From ZC4RG30 sp964455685 (GTDB taxonomy: Bacteria > Pseudomonadota > Gammaproteobacteria > Steroidobacterales > Steroidobacteraceae): a stretch of DNA of 64,000 nucleotides. A program made the translations under genes and the position numbers. Shown one piece after another: positions 1 to 8,107 of this stretch (position 1 is the first letter of the stretch; each line of letters starts with the position of its first letter). Where the stretch lies: contig CAYVZE010000002.1 of the NCBI GenBank assembly GCA_964455685.1, positions 1-64,000 on the forward strand. The letters are read 5' to 3'. The notes below the pieces were generated by a model. The model was given only the letters and a program-made list of their open reading frames with translations. It had not been told where the DNA came from and did no database searches.

Positions 1-278
1 TCGATCACCGTCATCTCCGGCCACACCGGGCAGTTCTCCGGCAGGTAGCCGATGCGCGCCCGCAGCGCCGTGGCCTCCGGCCGCATCAGCTCTCCATCGA
101 TGCGCACCGAGCCGGAGGTCGGCTCCAGGTAGCCGGTGAGCATCTTCATGATCGAGGTCTTGCCGGCGCCGTTATGGCCGAGCAGTCCCACGACCTCGCC
201 ACGGCCGATGCGGAAGCTCACGTCATCCACGGCCGTGAAGTCGCCATAGCGGCGGATCAGGTTCTGCACCTGGATCAT
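1..278 (-). CDS. ABC transporter ATP-binding protein, 3' part beyond window
   Basis: This is the N-terminal 92 residues of an ABC transporter ATPase, which would energise an export or gliding-type transporter at the inner membrane. The translation starts MIQVQNLIRRYG, and a Walker A motif GHNGAGKTS lies near residues 34-42. The Q-loop region (YLPEN) comes at about residue 83. A GGAGG ribosome site lies about 10 bases upstream of the ATG at 278. The signature motif, Walker B and any permease lie beyond the window edge. The LPEN Q-loop and the short spacing resemble GldA/NosF-type ATPases, but the substrate cannot be told. Confidence 0.9.
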   Translation of the reverse strand, partial: MIQVQNLIRRYGDFTAVDDVSFRIGRGEVVGLLGHNGAGKTSIMKMLTGYLEPTSGSVRIDGELMRPEATALRARIGYLPENCPVWPEMTVI

Positions 279-519
279 CGCAGGGTTTCCTCCAAGCAAT
301 GGGAAGGCGCCGGCGGGAACCGGGACGGATCCGGCGCGGCAGCTTCATGAAGAAATCGAAAGAAAGCGCGTCAGCGCTCGTGCCGGAACGGTGGTGGTCT
401 GGTGCGTCGCATGGTCAGCACGTCTTGTCGGTCACAGAACGACTGGCATGTTGGCGTGCCGCGAAGGCGGCAGGTCCCGCCGCGCAGCGGCAGAAAAATA
501 GCGACGGATGTCGCCTGAT

Positions 520-1152
520 TCAATGCCCGGCCGGGACGCCTTCCGCGGGTTCCGGAACGGTCCAGAGGTAGACCACGGCGCCGCCGGCGCGGCGCGTGTC
601 GTCCGGTTTCCACTCGCCCATGTCCCAGGCGTGGCTGACCACCCGCGCGCCCGGTCGCAGCTCGGCCAGCAGGCGGGGCCGCAGGCGCAGGTTCACCTGC
701 GGCAGCAGGTACATGGTGACCACGCTGGCCTGGTCCAGCGCAGTCTCGAACAGGTCGCGCACCTCGAAGGTCACCCGGTCGTCCACCCCGGCGCGACGGG
801 CATTGGCCCGGGCGCGACGGATCATCACCGGGTCGATGTCCACGCCAAGCCCGCGGGCGCCGCGGTCTCGCGCGGCGGCGATGAGGATGCGGCCGTCGCC
901 GGTGCCGAGGTCGACCACGAAATCATCCGGCCCGACGCCGGCCATCTCCAGCATCAGCGCGATCGTCTCGGGACGGGTGGTGATGTAGGGCACGTCGAGC
1001 TTCGCTTCCTCGCCGAACAGCGTGGAGATCGAGCAGCTCGCCCGCGCGGGGGAGGCACAGCGCAGCGTCGCGCCGATGGCACCGAGCGCCAGCAGCGCGC
1101 CGAGCGCGGCGGCAATGCGGATGCGGATTGCAGTGGTGCGCGAGCCGGCCAT
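520..1152 (-). CDS. class I SAM methyltransferase-like protein with N-terminal signal/anchor
   Basis: The protein has 210 residues. A hydrophobic N-terminus (about residues 10-30, ending ASPARAS) precedes a class I methyltransferase fold. Motif I is VVDLGTGDGRILI and an acidic residue (GVDIDP) follows strand 2. The rest resembles the 50S L11/PrmA-like or small 'methyltransferase domain' families rather than a named enzyme. The ATG at 1152 was chosen because it directly precedes the signal-like segment; an in-frame GTG lies a few codons upstream. It is divergent from copA. SAM is cytoplasmic, so the leader is odd: it may be a membrane anchor rather than an export signal. The substrate is unknown. 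Confidence 0.8.
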   Translation of the reverse strand: MAGSRTTAIRIRIAAALGALLALGAIGATLRCASPARASCSISTLFGEEAKLDVPYITTRPETIALMLEMAGVGPDDFVVDLGTGDGRILIAAARDRGARGLGVDIDPVMIRRARANARRAGVDDRVTFEVRDLFETALDQASVVTMYLLPQVNLRLRPRLLAELRPGARVVSHAWDMGEWKPDDTRRAGGAVVYLWTVPEPAEGVPAGH

Positions 1153-1265
1153 TGGCCGTGACACTAGCACGGGGCGGCCGTCGGGAGCGCCGGTCCAGGG
1201 TCCGGCCTGCCGGTTTAGACTGCCTGCATCCACACCACGCCGCAGCTGGCGCCGGAGGATGCGCG

Positions 1266-3662
1266 ATGAATTCCCACGTGGGCCGCCACGGTGGCAGCGA
1301 GTACGCCATTGATCCCGTCTGCGGGATGAAGGTCGATCCGGGCAAGGCCCTGGGCCTCGAGCACGACGGCCGGACCTATCACTTCTGCAATCCCCGTTGC
1401 CGGGAGCGCTTCGCGGCGGATCCGGGGCGATACCTCCACCGCTCCCCGCAGGGGCACGGCCATGGGGAGGGGCATGGCCATGAGAGCGGGCCTGTCGGTG
1501 GCCATGATCCTGCGCCAGGTTCCCCTGCGGTGCCCGCGGGCGCGATCTGGACCTGCCCCATGCACCCGGAGATCCGCCAGCCGGCACCCGGCCCCTGTCC
1601 GCTGTGCGGCATGGCGCTGGAACCGCTGGTTCCCGTTGCGGAAGAAGGTCCCGCCGAGGAACTCGCCGACATGACGCGGCGGCTGGTGATCAGCGCGCTG
1701 CTGACCGTGCCCATCCTGTGGGCCATGGCGGGCGAGATGATGCCCGCAATCGATCCCATGCGCCTGTTCGGCCACGGGGCGGTGGCATGGGCGCAGCTGC
1801 TGCTGGCGACGCCGGTGGTGCTGTGGGCCGGATGGCCGTTCATCCAGCGCGGCTGGCAGTCCCTCCGCAACCGCAGCCTCAACATGTTCACGTTGATCGC
1901 GCTGGGCACGGGCTCGGCGTACCTCTACTCGCTGCTGGCCACGGTGGCGCCGGGCCTGCTGCCGGTGTCCTTCCGGCATGGCGCCAGCGGTGCGCCGCCA
2001 CTTTACTTCGAGGCGGCGGCGGTGATCGTCACGCTGGTGCTGCTGGGTCAGGTGCTGGAGCTGCGCGCCCGTGCGCGCACCTCAGGTGCGATCCGCGCAC
2101 TGTTGAAGCTTGCGCCGAAGATTGCGCACCGGGTGGATCGTTCCGGTGCCGAGCAGGATGTGCCGCTGGAGGCCGTGGACACCGGCGAGCTGCTGCGCGT
2201 GCGGCCCGGCGAGGGCGTGCCGGTGGATGGCGTGGTGGTGGAGGGCGGCAGCTACGTGGATGAATCGATGATCACCGGCGAGCCGCATCCGGTGCGCAAG
2301 GCCGCTGGTGACCGCGTGACCGGCGGCACGCTCAATGGCAACGGCAGCTTCATGATGCGCGCGGAGCGCGTGGGTGTCGCCACGCTGCTGGCGCAGATCG
2401 TGGCGCTGGTGGCGCAGGCGCAGCGCTCGAAGGCCCCGGTGCAGCGAGTGGCCGACCGCGTTGCCGCATGGTTCGTGCCCGCGGTGGTGGCCATTGCCAT
2501 CATCGCAGCCGTCATCTGGGCCGTCGCGGGCCCGCCGCCGCAGCTGGCCCATGCGTTGCTTGTGGCCGTCTCGGTGCTCATCATCGCCTGCCCCTGCGCG
2601 CTGGGGCTGGCCACGCCCATGTCCATCATGGTGGGCATCGGTCGCGGCGCGCGCGAGGGCGTGCTGGTCCGCGACGCGGGCGCGCTGGAGCGTCTCGAGA
2701 AGGTCGGCATCGTGGTGGTGGACAAGACGGGGACGCTGACCGAGGGGCGGCCGACCGTGCGCCAGGTGAGGCCCGCTCCGGGCTTCGATGAAGCCGCCGT
2801 GTTGCGCCTCGCGGCAGGCGTGGAGTCGGCGAGTGAGCATCCGCTGGCCCGCTCCATCGTGGAGGGGGCGCGTTCGCGCGGCATGGTGGTGCCGGAAGTG
2901 AAGTCCTTCGATTCGGATCCCGGTCTGGGCGTGCAGGGCGTGGTGGATGGCCGGTCGCTGCTGGCCGGCAATGCCAGGCTGATGCAGCAGCACGGCATCG
3001 ACGTCTCCGGCTTGCAGTCGTTTGCGGACGAGGCGCGTGCGCAGGGCGCCACGGTGGTATTCCTCGCCGTCGATGACCGGCTGGCCGGTGCCGTCTCGGT
3101 GGCCGATGCGATCCGCGATTCGGCCCGCGAGGCCGTCGCGTCGCTGGCCCATTCGGGCGTGCGGCTGATCATGCTCACCGGCGATGATGAGCGCACTGCA
3201 CGCGCCGTCGCCGCCGAGCTGGGCATCGACGATGTGATGGCCGGTGTGCAGCCGCAGGACAAGGCCGCCGTGGTCGCGGAGCTGAGGAAGCGCGGCGAGG
3301 TGGTGGCCATGGCCGGCGACGGCATCAATGATGCACCTGCGCTCGCGGCAGCCGATGTCGGCATCGCCATGGGCACGGGCACGGACGTGGCGATGGAAAC
3401 CGCCGGCGTTACCCTGGTGAAAGGCGACCTGCGCGGCATTGCCCGGGCCGTGCGGCTGTCGAAGCTGACCATGCGCAACATCCGCCAGAACCTTTGGTTC
3501 GCGTTCGGTTACAACGCGCTCGGCGTGCCGATAGCAGCCGGCGTCCTGTATCCGGCGTCCGGGCTGTTGCTGTCGCCGATGCTCGCCAGCCTTGCGATGA
3601 GCGTTTCGTCCGTGTCGGTGATCGCAAATGCGCTGAGACTGCACTCGGTGCGCACGGATTGA
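1266..3662 (+). CDS. copA: Cu(I)-translocating P-type ATPase with YHS and heavy-metal-binding N-terminus
   Basis: A 798-residue P1B-type ATPase that would export Cu(I) across the inner membrane. The order is: YHS domain (about 13-57, DPVCGM), a His-rich linker, a CPMHPE...CPLCGM heavy-metal-binding motif (about 96-120), then the eight-helix pump core. Catalytic and transport residues are present: CPC at 442-444, DKTGT with phosphorylated Asp486, SEHPLA (nucleotide domain) and GDGINDAP. FGYN in TM7 and MSVSS in TM8 match the Cu(I) class. There is no classical GMxCxxC HMA domain. The ATG at 1266 has GGAGG seven bases upstream; the frame stays open upstream to 1128 but without plausible protein features. 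It stands alone, with no CueR gene nearby. Confidence 0.93.
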   Translation: MNSHVGRHGGSEYAIDPVCGMKVDPGKALGLEHDGRTYHFCNPRCRERFAADPGRYLHRSPQGHGHGEGHGHESGPVGGHDPAPGSPAVPAGAIWTCPMHPEIRQPAPGPCPLCGMALEPLVPVAEEGPAEELADMTRRLVISALLTVPILWAMAGEMMPAIDPMRLFGHGAVAWAQLLLATPVVLWAGWPFIQRGWQSLRNRSLNMFTLIALGTGSAYLYSLLATVAPGLLPVSFRHGASGAPPLYFEAAAVIVTLVLLGQVLELRARARTSGAIRALLKLAPKIAHRVDRSGAEQDVPLEAVDTGELLRVRPGEGVPVDGVVVEGGSYVDESMITGEPHPVRKAAGDRVTGGTLNGNGSFMMRAERVGVATLLAQIVALVAQAQRSKAPVQRVADRVAAWFVPAVVAIAIIAAVIWAVAGPPPQLAHALLVAVSVLIIACPCALGLATPMSIMVGIGRGAREGVLVRDAGALERLEKVGIVVVDKTGTLTEGRPTVRQVRPAPGFDEAAVLRLAAGVESASEHPLARSIVEGARSRGMVVPEVKSFDSDPGLGVQGVVDGRSLLAGNARLMQQHGIDVSGLQSFADEARAQGATVVFLAVDDRLAGAVSVADAIRDSAREAVASLAHSGVRLIMLTGDDERTARAVAAELGIDDVMAGVQPQDKAAVVAELRKRGEVVAMAGDGINDAPALAAADVGIAMGTGTDVAMETAGVTLVKGDLRGIARAVRLSKLTMRNIRQNLWFAFGYNALGVPIAAGVLYPASGLLLSPMLASLAMSVSSVSVIANALRLHSVRTD

Positions 3663-3708
3663 TCCTGGATATCGAGGCGTTGATGCCCTAGAACACCCAA
3701 GCTGAATG

Positions 3709-3728
3709 GAAGCTGAATATTCAGCTTC
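3709..3728. repeat. 20-bp perfect palindrome
   Basis: GAAGCTGAATATTCAGCTTC is perfectly self-complementary and lies 46 bases past the copA stop and 60 bases before the next start. A further direct copy of the half-site AAGCTGAAT sits at 3699-3707. The segment is clearly more AT-rich than its surroundings. It has no loop, so it suits a dimeric repressor site better than a terminator; a role for the downstream lipoprotein gene is inference. Confidence 0.6.
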
Positions 3729-3787
3729 AGCATCATGACTCATCCATGCTGTGGATCATCGCGCATTCACCGTGCTAGCGTTGCGCG

Positions 3788-4629
3788 ATGAATTCCAGAG
3801 TCAGCTTCATTTCTTGCGCGAGCATCGCGCTCGCAGGGTCCCTCCTCGTTGCAGGATGTGGTGGTGGGGATGACGACGGGCTCGAGCCGCCGCTGAACCT
3901 GGTCATTCCGAGTGATGCCGATGCCGGTGCCGACCAGCGCCCGCAGGTCACGCTGACTGTCAGCAATGGCGCCGGCGTCGACGGCACCATNNNNNNNNNN
4001 NNNNNNNNNNNNNNNNNNNNNNNNNNNNNNNNNNNNNNNNNNNNNNNNNNNNNNNNNNNNNNNNNNNNNNNNNNNNNNNNNNNNNNNNNNAGCGCCCGCA
4101 GGTCACGCTGACTGTCAGCAATGGCGCCGGCGTCGACGGCACCATCGTCATCACGCTGGTGCCGGAGCACGCGCCGCAGACGGTGGCGAACTTCCTCAAC
4201 TACGTGAACAGCGGCTTCTACGACGGCACCATATTCCATCGCAAGGATGCCGGCTTCGTGTTCCAGGGCGGCGGCTTCCAGGGACCGGTGGCGCCGACCG
4301 ACAACCCCGTGCCCAAGCAGACCAATCCGCCCATTCCGCTGGAGATCAAGGTCTCCAATGTGCAAGGTACCGTGGCCATGGCTCGTACCAGCGCGCTGAA
4401 CTCGGCCACCTCCCAGTTCTTCATCAACCTGGGCAACAACACCTTCCTCGACTACAACAACGGCGGCTATGCAGCCTTCGGCTACATCACCGACATGACA
4501 TTCGTAGCCGGGATGGCGCAGGCGCCTTGCGTGAGCGCGGTGGTGACTGGCGGCGGTTCGCTGGGCTGCCTGCCGGTGCCGAACCTCGTCATCGTCTCGG
4601 CGGAACAGACCCGCGGCGCCACGCCCTGA
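3788..4629 (+). CDS. cyclophilin-type peptidyl-prolyl isomerase, lipoprotein (interrupted by N gap)
   Basis: A cis-trans prolyl isomerase that helps fold exported proteins, anchored as a lipoprotein. The N-terminus carries a lipobox (LLVAGC) followed by a Gly/Asp linker. The cyclophilin core has FHRKDAGFVFQGG (catalytic Arg), VAMART and SATSQFFINLG, all hallmarks of the family. Bases 3991-4090 are N. The 55 bases before the gap are repeated after it; if the two copies are merged, the frame continues without a break and gives 228 residues. As deposited, the gap puts the two halves in different frames. This is almost certainly an intact gene. Confidence 0.88.
3936..3990. repeat. 55-bp duplicate flanking the N gap (left copy)
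   Basis: Identical to 4091-4145, directly on the other side of the N run. Within the prolyl isomerase gene both copies would encode the same residues (QRPQVTLTVSNGAGVDGT). It is best read as overlapping contig ends that were not merged. Confidence 0.9.
3991..4090. other. assembly gap of exactly 100 N
   Basis: One hundred undefined bases, a conventional scaffold spacer. The flanks overlap by 55 identical bases, so the true gap length is probably zero or negative. Confidence 0.97.
4091..4145. repeat. 55-bp duplicate flanking the N gap (right copy)
   Basis: Exact copy of 3936-3990. Removing the N run and one copy restores a single cyclophilin reading frame. Confidence 0.9.
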
Positions 4630-4642
4630 GCGGTGCCGGCAG

Positions 4643-4675
4643 CCGCGACTGGACCAGTTGCTGGTCCGGTCGTGG
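4643..4675 (+). terminator. hairpin after the prolyl isomerase gene
   Basis: The arms CGACtGGACCA (4646-4656) and TGGTCCgGTCG (4662-4672) pair with one T-G wobble around a five-base loop; outer pairs extend to 4643/4675. It is followed by ggttta, a weak T-tract. It lies 14 bases after the stop codon, as expected for an intrinsic terminator. Confidence 0.55.
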
Positions 4676-4824
4676 TTTAGGCCACCTGTTCCACCCATCC
4701 GGCGCCGCATTGCGAACGGCCGGCGCCGGACCCGCATGCGGTCCACCCTGCCGGTGGCACCCCGGGCAGCGGCGCTGCTACGCTTGCACGAACGCCCAGA
4801 CATTCGTTCCCCGGGGGGAGATCA

Positions 4825-7017
4825 ATGCGTCGCCTGATATCCGGCCTCCTGGCCACTGCCAGCCTGCTGGCCTCGACTTCGTCGATGACCGCTGCGCCCG
4901 AGCGCATTCCGGACCTGGAATGGAGCGCGCACGGCCGCACCGCCGATGAGCAGCGTTACGTTCCGCTGGCCCAGATCAATGCCGACAACATCAGCCAGCT
5001 CGGCCTGGCCTGGTATGCCGACATCCCGGACAAGGGCGGCTACCAGAGCACCCCGCTGGTGGTGGACGGCGTGCTCTACATGACCGGTCCGTGGAGCAAG
5101 GTGTTCGCCTTCGATGCGGTCACCGGCAAGCAGCTGTGGAAGTTCGATCCGCAGGTTCCGCGTGAGCTCGCTGCCACCAGCATCTGCTGCAACATCTCCA
5201 ACCGCGGCGCCGCCTTCTGGAACGGCAAGATCATCCTGGGCACCATCGATGGCCGCCTCGTGGCGCTGGATGCGAAGAGCGGTGAGAAGGTGTGGGACGT
5301 GCAGGTCACCGATCCAGAGCTGCCGTACTCGATCACCGGCGCGCCGCGCATCAGCAAGAAGGGCATCGTCTACATCGGCCAGGGCGGCGGCGAGTTCTAC
5401 ACCCGCGGCTTCCTGGCTGCGCACGATGCCGAGACCGGCCGGAAGCTGTGGCGCTTCTGGACCGTGCCGGGCGACCCGTCGAAGATGCCCGAAGGCGACG
5501 TGTCCGACGACGTAATGCCCATGGCTGCCGGGACCTGGAAGGGCAGCGAGTGGTGGAAGCAGGGTGGCGGCGGCACGGTATGGGACGGCATCGTCTATGA
5601 CGAAGTCACCGACACGGTGATCTTCGGCACTGGCAACGGCCTGCCGTGGCCGCATTCGATCCGCTCGCCGGGTGGCGGCGACAACCTGTTCATCGCCTCC
5701 ATCGTGGCGCTGGACGGGACCACCGGCAAGTACAAGTGGCACTACCAGACCGTGCCGAAGGACAGCTTCGACTTCGACAACACCTCGCCGCTGACCATCG
5801 CGGACCTCGATATCGGCGGACAGAAGAAGCGCGTGGTGATGCAGGCGCCGAAGAATGGCGTCTTCTACGTGATCGAGGTGGCCACCGGCAAGGTGGTCTC
5901 CGCCGACACCTACGTGCCGCAGATCAACTGGGCGCTGGGTTTCGACAAGGAGAAGAACTGGGCACCCATCATGAACCCGGCCGCCATCTACGGCACCGAG
6001 GGCTTCTACGTGATTCCCTCGCAGTCGCACGTGTGGCACCCGCAGTCGTTCAACCCGGGCACCGGCCTGTTCTACTTCCCGATGCGCTTCGGCGTCAGCT
6101 CCTTCGTGGCCGAGAAGGGCGCCACCATCCTCGGCAACCAGCTCGTGGACGTGAACATGGGCAAGCAGCCCCAGGGGCAGACGCGCCCCGTGCTCGAGGA
6201 CACCGGCGCCGCGCTGATGGCCTGGGATCCCGTGAACCGCAAGGTGGCGTGGAAGAACCGCGAGGGCAACGGCAGCGCCGGCACCCTCACCACCGCCGGC
6301 AACCTGGTGTTCCAGGGCACGGCTGGCCAGACCTTCAGCGCATTCCGCGCCGACACTGGCGAGAAGATCTGGTCGGTGCCCACCTACGGCAACGTGGTGC
6401 CGGGACCGATCAGCTATTCCATCGGCGGGGTGCAGTATGTGGCGGCGATCTCCTCCGCCAGCACCGGCTTTGCCGCTGCCAATGGCGTGAACCGCCTGCT
6501 GGTGTACAAGCTGGGCGGCACGGTGGAACTGCCGGTGCCGCCGCCGCCCGCGCCGCAGGTGCTCAACCCGCCGCCGGACTTCGGTGACGAGGCCATGCAT
6601 GCGCGCGGCAAGGACCTCTACGAGCGCAGCTGCACGGGCTGCCACGAGGGCGGGCGCATGTTCTCCGGCTTCCCGGACCTCAACTACAGCGTGGCGCTGA
6701 ACAGCGCGCCGCTGTTCAAGGCCATCGTGATCGATGGCGCGCTGTCGGAGGGCGGCATGATCTCGTTCCGCAACTCGCTGAACGAGTCCGACGTGGAGGC
6801 GATCCGCTCCTACCTCACGCTGCGCGCCAATGAGCTCAAGCGCAATCCGCCGCGGCCGGGCTTCGGCCCGCCGGGCGCCGGCGGGCCGCCCCCGCCGCCT
6901 GCTGCTCCGGCGGCCGCACCCGCGCAGCCTGCCGCGCACCAGTCGGTACGCGACGGCGCCAGGCAGGGTTGGACTGCCTGGCGCACGCCAGGGATGAGCA
7001 GGGCCGTCACAGGGTGA
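4825..7017 (+). CDS. PQQ-dependent alcohol dehydrogenase with C-terminal cytochrome c domain
   Basis: A 730-residue periplasmic quinohaemoprotein that would oxidise an alcohol and pass electrons to its own haem c. The order is: signal peptide (1-24), eight-bladed PQQ propeller, Pro-rich hinge (about 565-590), cytochrome c (CTGCH at 603-607, probable axial Met645), and a Pro/Ala tail. The propeller has the vicinal disulfide Cys121-Cys122. The likely catalytic Asp316 is followed two residues on by Asp318 (SFDFDN), the D-x-D pattern associated with lanthanide-binding PQQ enzymes. A GGGGGGAG ribosome site precedes the ATG. The last codons run through two hairpins and the stop lies inside the terminator stem, so the extreme C-terminus may be aberrant. 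No PQQ synthesis genes are in the window. Confidence 0.92.
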   Translation: MRRLISGLLATASLLASTSSMTAAPERIPDLEWSAHGRTADEQRYVPLAQINADNISQLGLAWYADIPDKGGYQSTPLVVDGVLYMTGPWSKVFAFDAVTGKQLWKFDPQVPRELAATSICCNISNRGAAFWNGKIILGTIDGRLVALDAKSGEKVWDVQVTDPELPYSITGAPRISKKGIVYIGQGGGEFYTRGFLAAHDAETGRKLWRFWTVPGDPSKMPEGDVSDDVMPMAAGTWKGSEWWKQGGGGTVWDGIVYDEVTDTVIFGTGNGLPWPHSIRSPGGGDNLFIASIVALDGTTGKYKWHYQTVPKDSFDFDNTSPLTIADLDIGGQKKRVVMQAPKNGVFYVIEVATGKVVSADTYVPQINWALGFDKEKNWAPIMNPAAIYGTEGFYVIPSQSHVWHPQSFNPGTGLFYFPMRFGVSSFVAEKGATILGNQLVDVNMGKQPQGQTRPVLEDTGAALMAWDPVNRKVAWKNREGNGSAGTLTTAGNLVFQGTAGQTFSAFRADTGEKIWSVPTYGNVVPGPISYSIGGVQYVAAISSASTGFAAANGVNRLLVYKLGGTVELPVPPPPAPQVLNPPPDFGDEAMHARGKDLYERSCTGCHEGGRMFSGFPDLNYSVALNSAPLFKAIVIDGALSEGGMISFRNSLNESDVEAIRSYLTLRANELKRNPPRPGFGPPGAGGPPPPPAAPAAAPAQPAAHQSVRDGARQGWTAWRTPGMSRAVTG
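6956..6984 (+). repeat. perfect 11-bp inverted repeat within the 3' end of the dehydrogenase gene
   Basis: GCGCCAGGCAG (6956-6966) and CTGCCTGGCGC (6974-6984) pair perfectly around a seven-base loop, still inside the reading frame. It may be a pause or terminator hairpin that works with the one at 7000-7024. Confidence 0.6.
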
Positions 7018-7031
7018 CGGCCCTTCTTTTT
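7000..7031 (+). terminator. strong Rho-independent terminator shared by convergent genes
   Basis: AGGGCCGTCA (7000-7009) pairs with TGACGGCCCT (7015-7024) around CAGGG, followed by TCTTTTT. The stop codons of both convergent genes (7015-7017 on plus, 7007-7009 on minus) lie inside the stem. The T-tract serves the plus strand. Confidence 0.88.
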
Positions 7032-8005
7032 CGGGAGCGCTTGATCGGTGTTCGCCGGGTCGCAGGAAACCGTCCGGGTTCCAGTCGCTTCCGCGACGCG
7101 TGCTCCCAAGGTGGAACGGGCTCGAACGCAGCCGCCAGGAACGCGACGAAGGCACGCACGCGAGGCAGCACCTGCCTGCGCCCGGGCATGACGGCATAGA
7201 TGCCACTGTCCGGAAGCGACCATCCCGGCAGGACCTGCTGCAGCCGGCCGCTGCGCAGGTCGTCGCAGGCGTGCCAGGCGGACAGCAGGGCAATGCCTTC
7301 GCCGGCCAGCGCGGCTTCGTGGATCACGTCGCCGGAGTTGCTGCGGATGCGGCCCCGGACGCGCATCGAGACCTGCTGGCCCTTCGGGCCGCGCAGCGTC
7401 CACCTGTCGATGGGGCCGCTGCGGCCGACCAGCACCAGGCAGGAATGCCGCGCCAGCGCGTCGGGTGTTCCCGGCGGGCCGAGGCGGCGCAGGTAGCCGG
7501 GCGAAGCGCAGAGCAGGCGGCGGTTGGAAGCGATGCGGCGCGACACCAGGCTCGAGTCCTCCAGCGCCCCTATGCGGATGGCGAGGTCCAGGCCCTCTCG
7601 GGTGAGATCGAGCATCTCGTCCGCCACGACCACGTGCATGTCCACGTCGGGATGGCGCGCGAGGAAGCGCGGCAGCAGCGGCGAGATGTATCGCCGGCCG
7701 AATGCCGCCGGCATGGTGATCCGCAGCGTGCCGGTGACGTCCCGGCCTGAGCGTCCCAGGCCCGAGGTGAGGGCGTCGAGGTCCTCGAGCAGCGACGCCC
7801 CCTGTCCGAACAGGGTGGCGCCTTCGATGGTGAGCTTCAGGTGCCGGGTGGTGCGCTCCACCAGCCGGACGCCCAGTCGCTGTTCCAGCGCCTTCAGACG
7901 CTGGCTGGCCACGGACAAGGACAGGTCGAGGTCGCGGGCGGCGGCGGTGATGGACCCGAGCTCCGCTACGCGCACGAACAGTCGCAGCGCATCCAGCGTG
8001 TCCAT
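7007..8005 (-). CDS. LysR-family transcriptional regulator
   Basis: A 332-residue LysR regulator: N-terminal winged HTH (about 1-60; MDTLDALRLFVRVAELGS, SVASQRLKALEQRLG), then the substrate-binding domain (about 90-295). A basic tail (about 305-332) is longer than usual and runs into the shared terminator. The ATG at 8005 matches the classic LysR start. It is divergent from the aldo/keto reductase with about 100 bases between the starts, the usual layout when a LysR protein controls its neighbour; that target is inference. The stop overlaps the dehydrogenase gene by 11 bases. Confidence 0.92.
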   Translation of the reverse strand: MDTLDALRLFVRVAELGSITAAARDLDLSLSVASQRLKALEQRLGVRLVERTTRHLKLTIEGATLFGQGASLLEDLDALTSGLGRSGRDVTGTLRITMPAAFGRRYISPLLPRFLARHPDVDMHVVVADEMLDLTREGLDLAIRIGALEDSSLVSRRIASNRRLLCASPGYLRRLGPPGTPDALARHSCLVLVGRSGPIDRWTLRGPKGQQVSMRVRGRIRSNSGDVIHEAALAGEGIALLSAWHACDDLRSGRLQQVLPGWSLPDSGIYAVMPGRRQVLPRVRAFVAFLAAAFEPVPPWEHASRKRLEPGRFPATRRTPIKRSRKRRAVTL

Positions 8006-8107
8006 GGAGTGTTCTGTTTTCCAGAAGAATGTTTGCGGATTCTGCCGGTTCATGCCGGCGCTCGTCGAGCGTAGGTTGCCGCCAGGTCCTGCACATGGAG
8101 ATCGCGC

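Noticed and set aside
1128..1265. Upstream extension of copA to 1128
   Set aside because: No ribosome site, no metal-binding motif and a low-complexity translation; the ATG at 1266 has GGAGG.
3936..4145. True 55-bp tandem duplication with unknown sequence between
   Set aside because: Position exactly at both edges of a 100-N spacer and clean frame restoration favour an assembly overlap.
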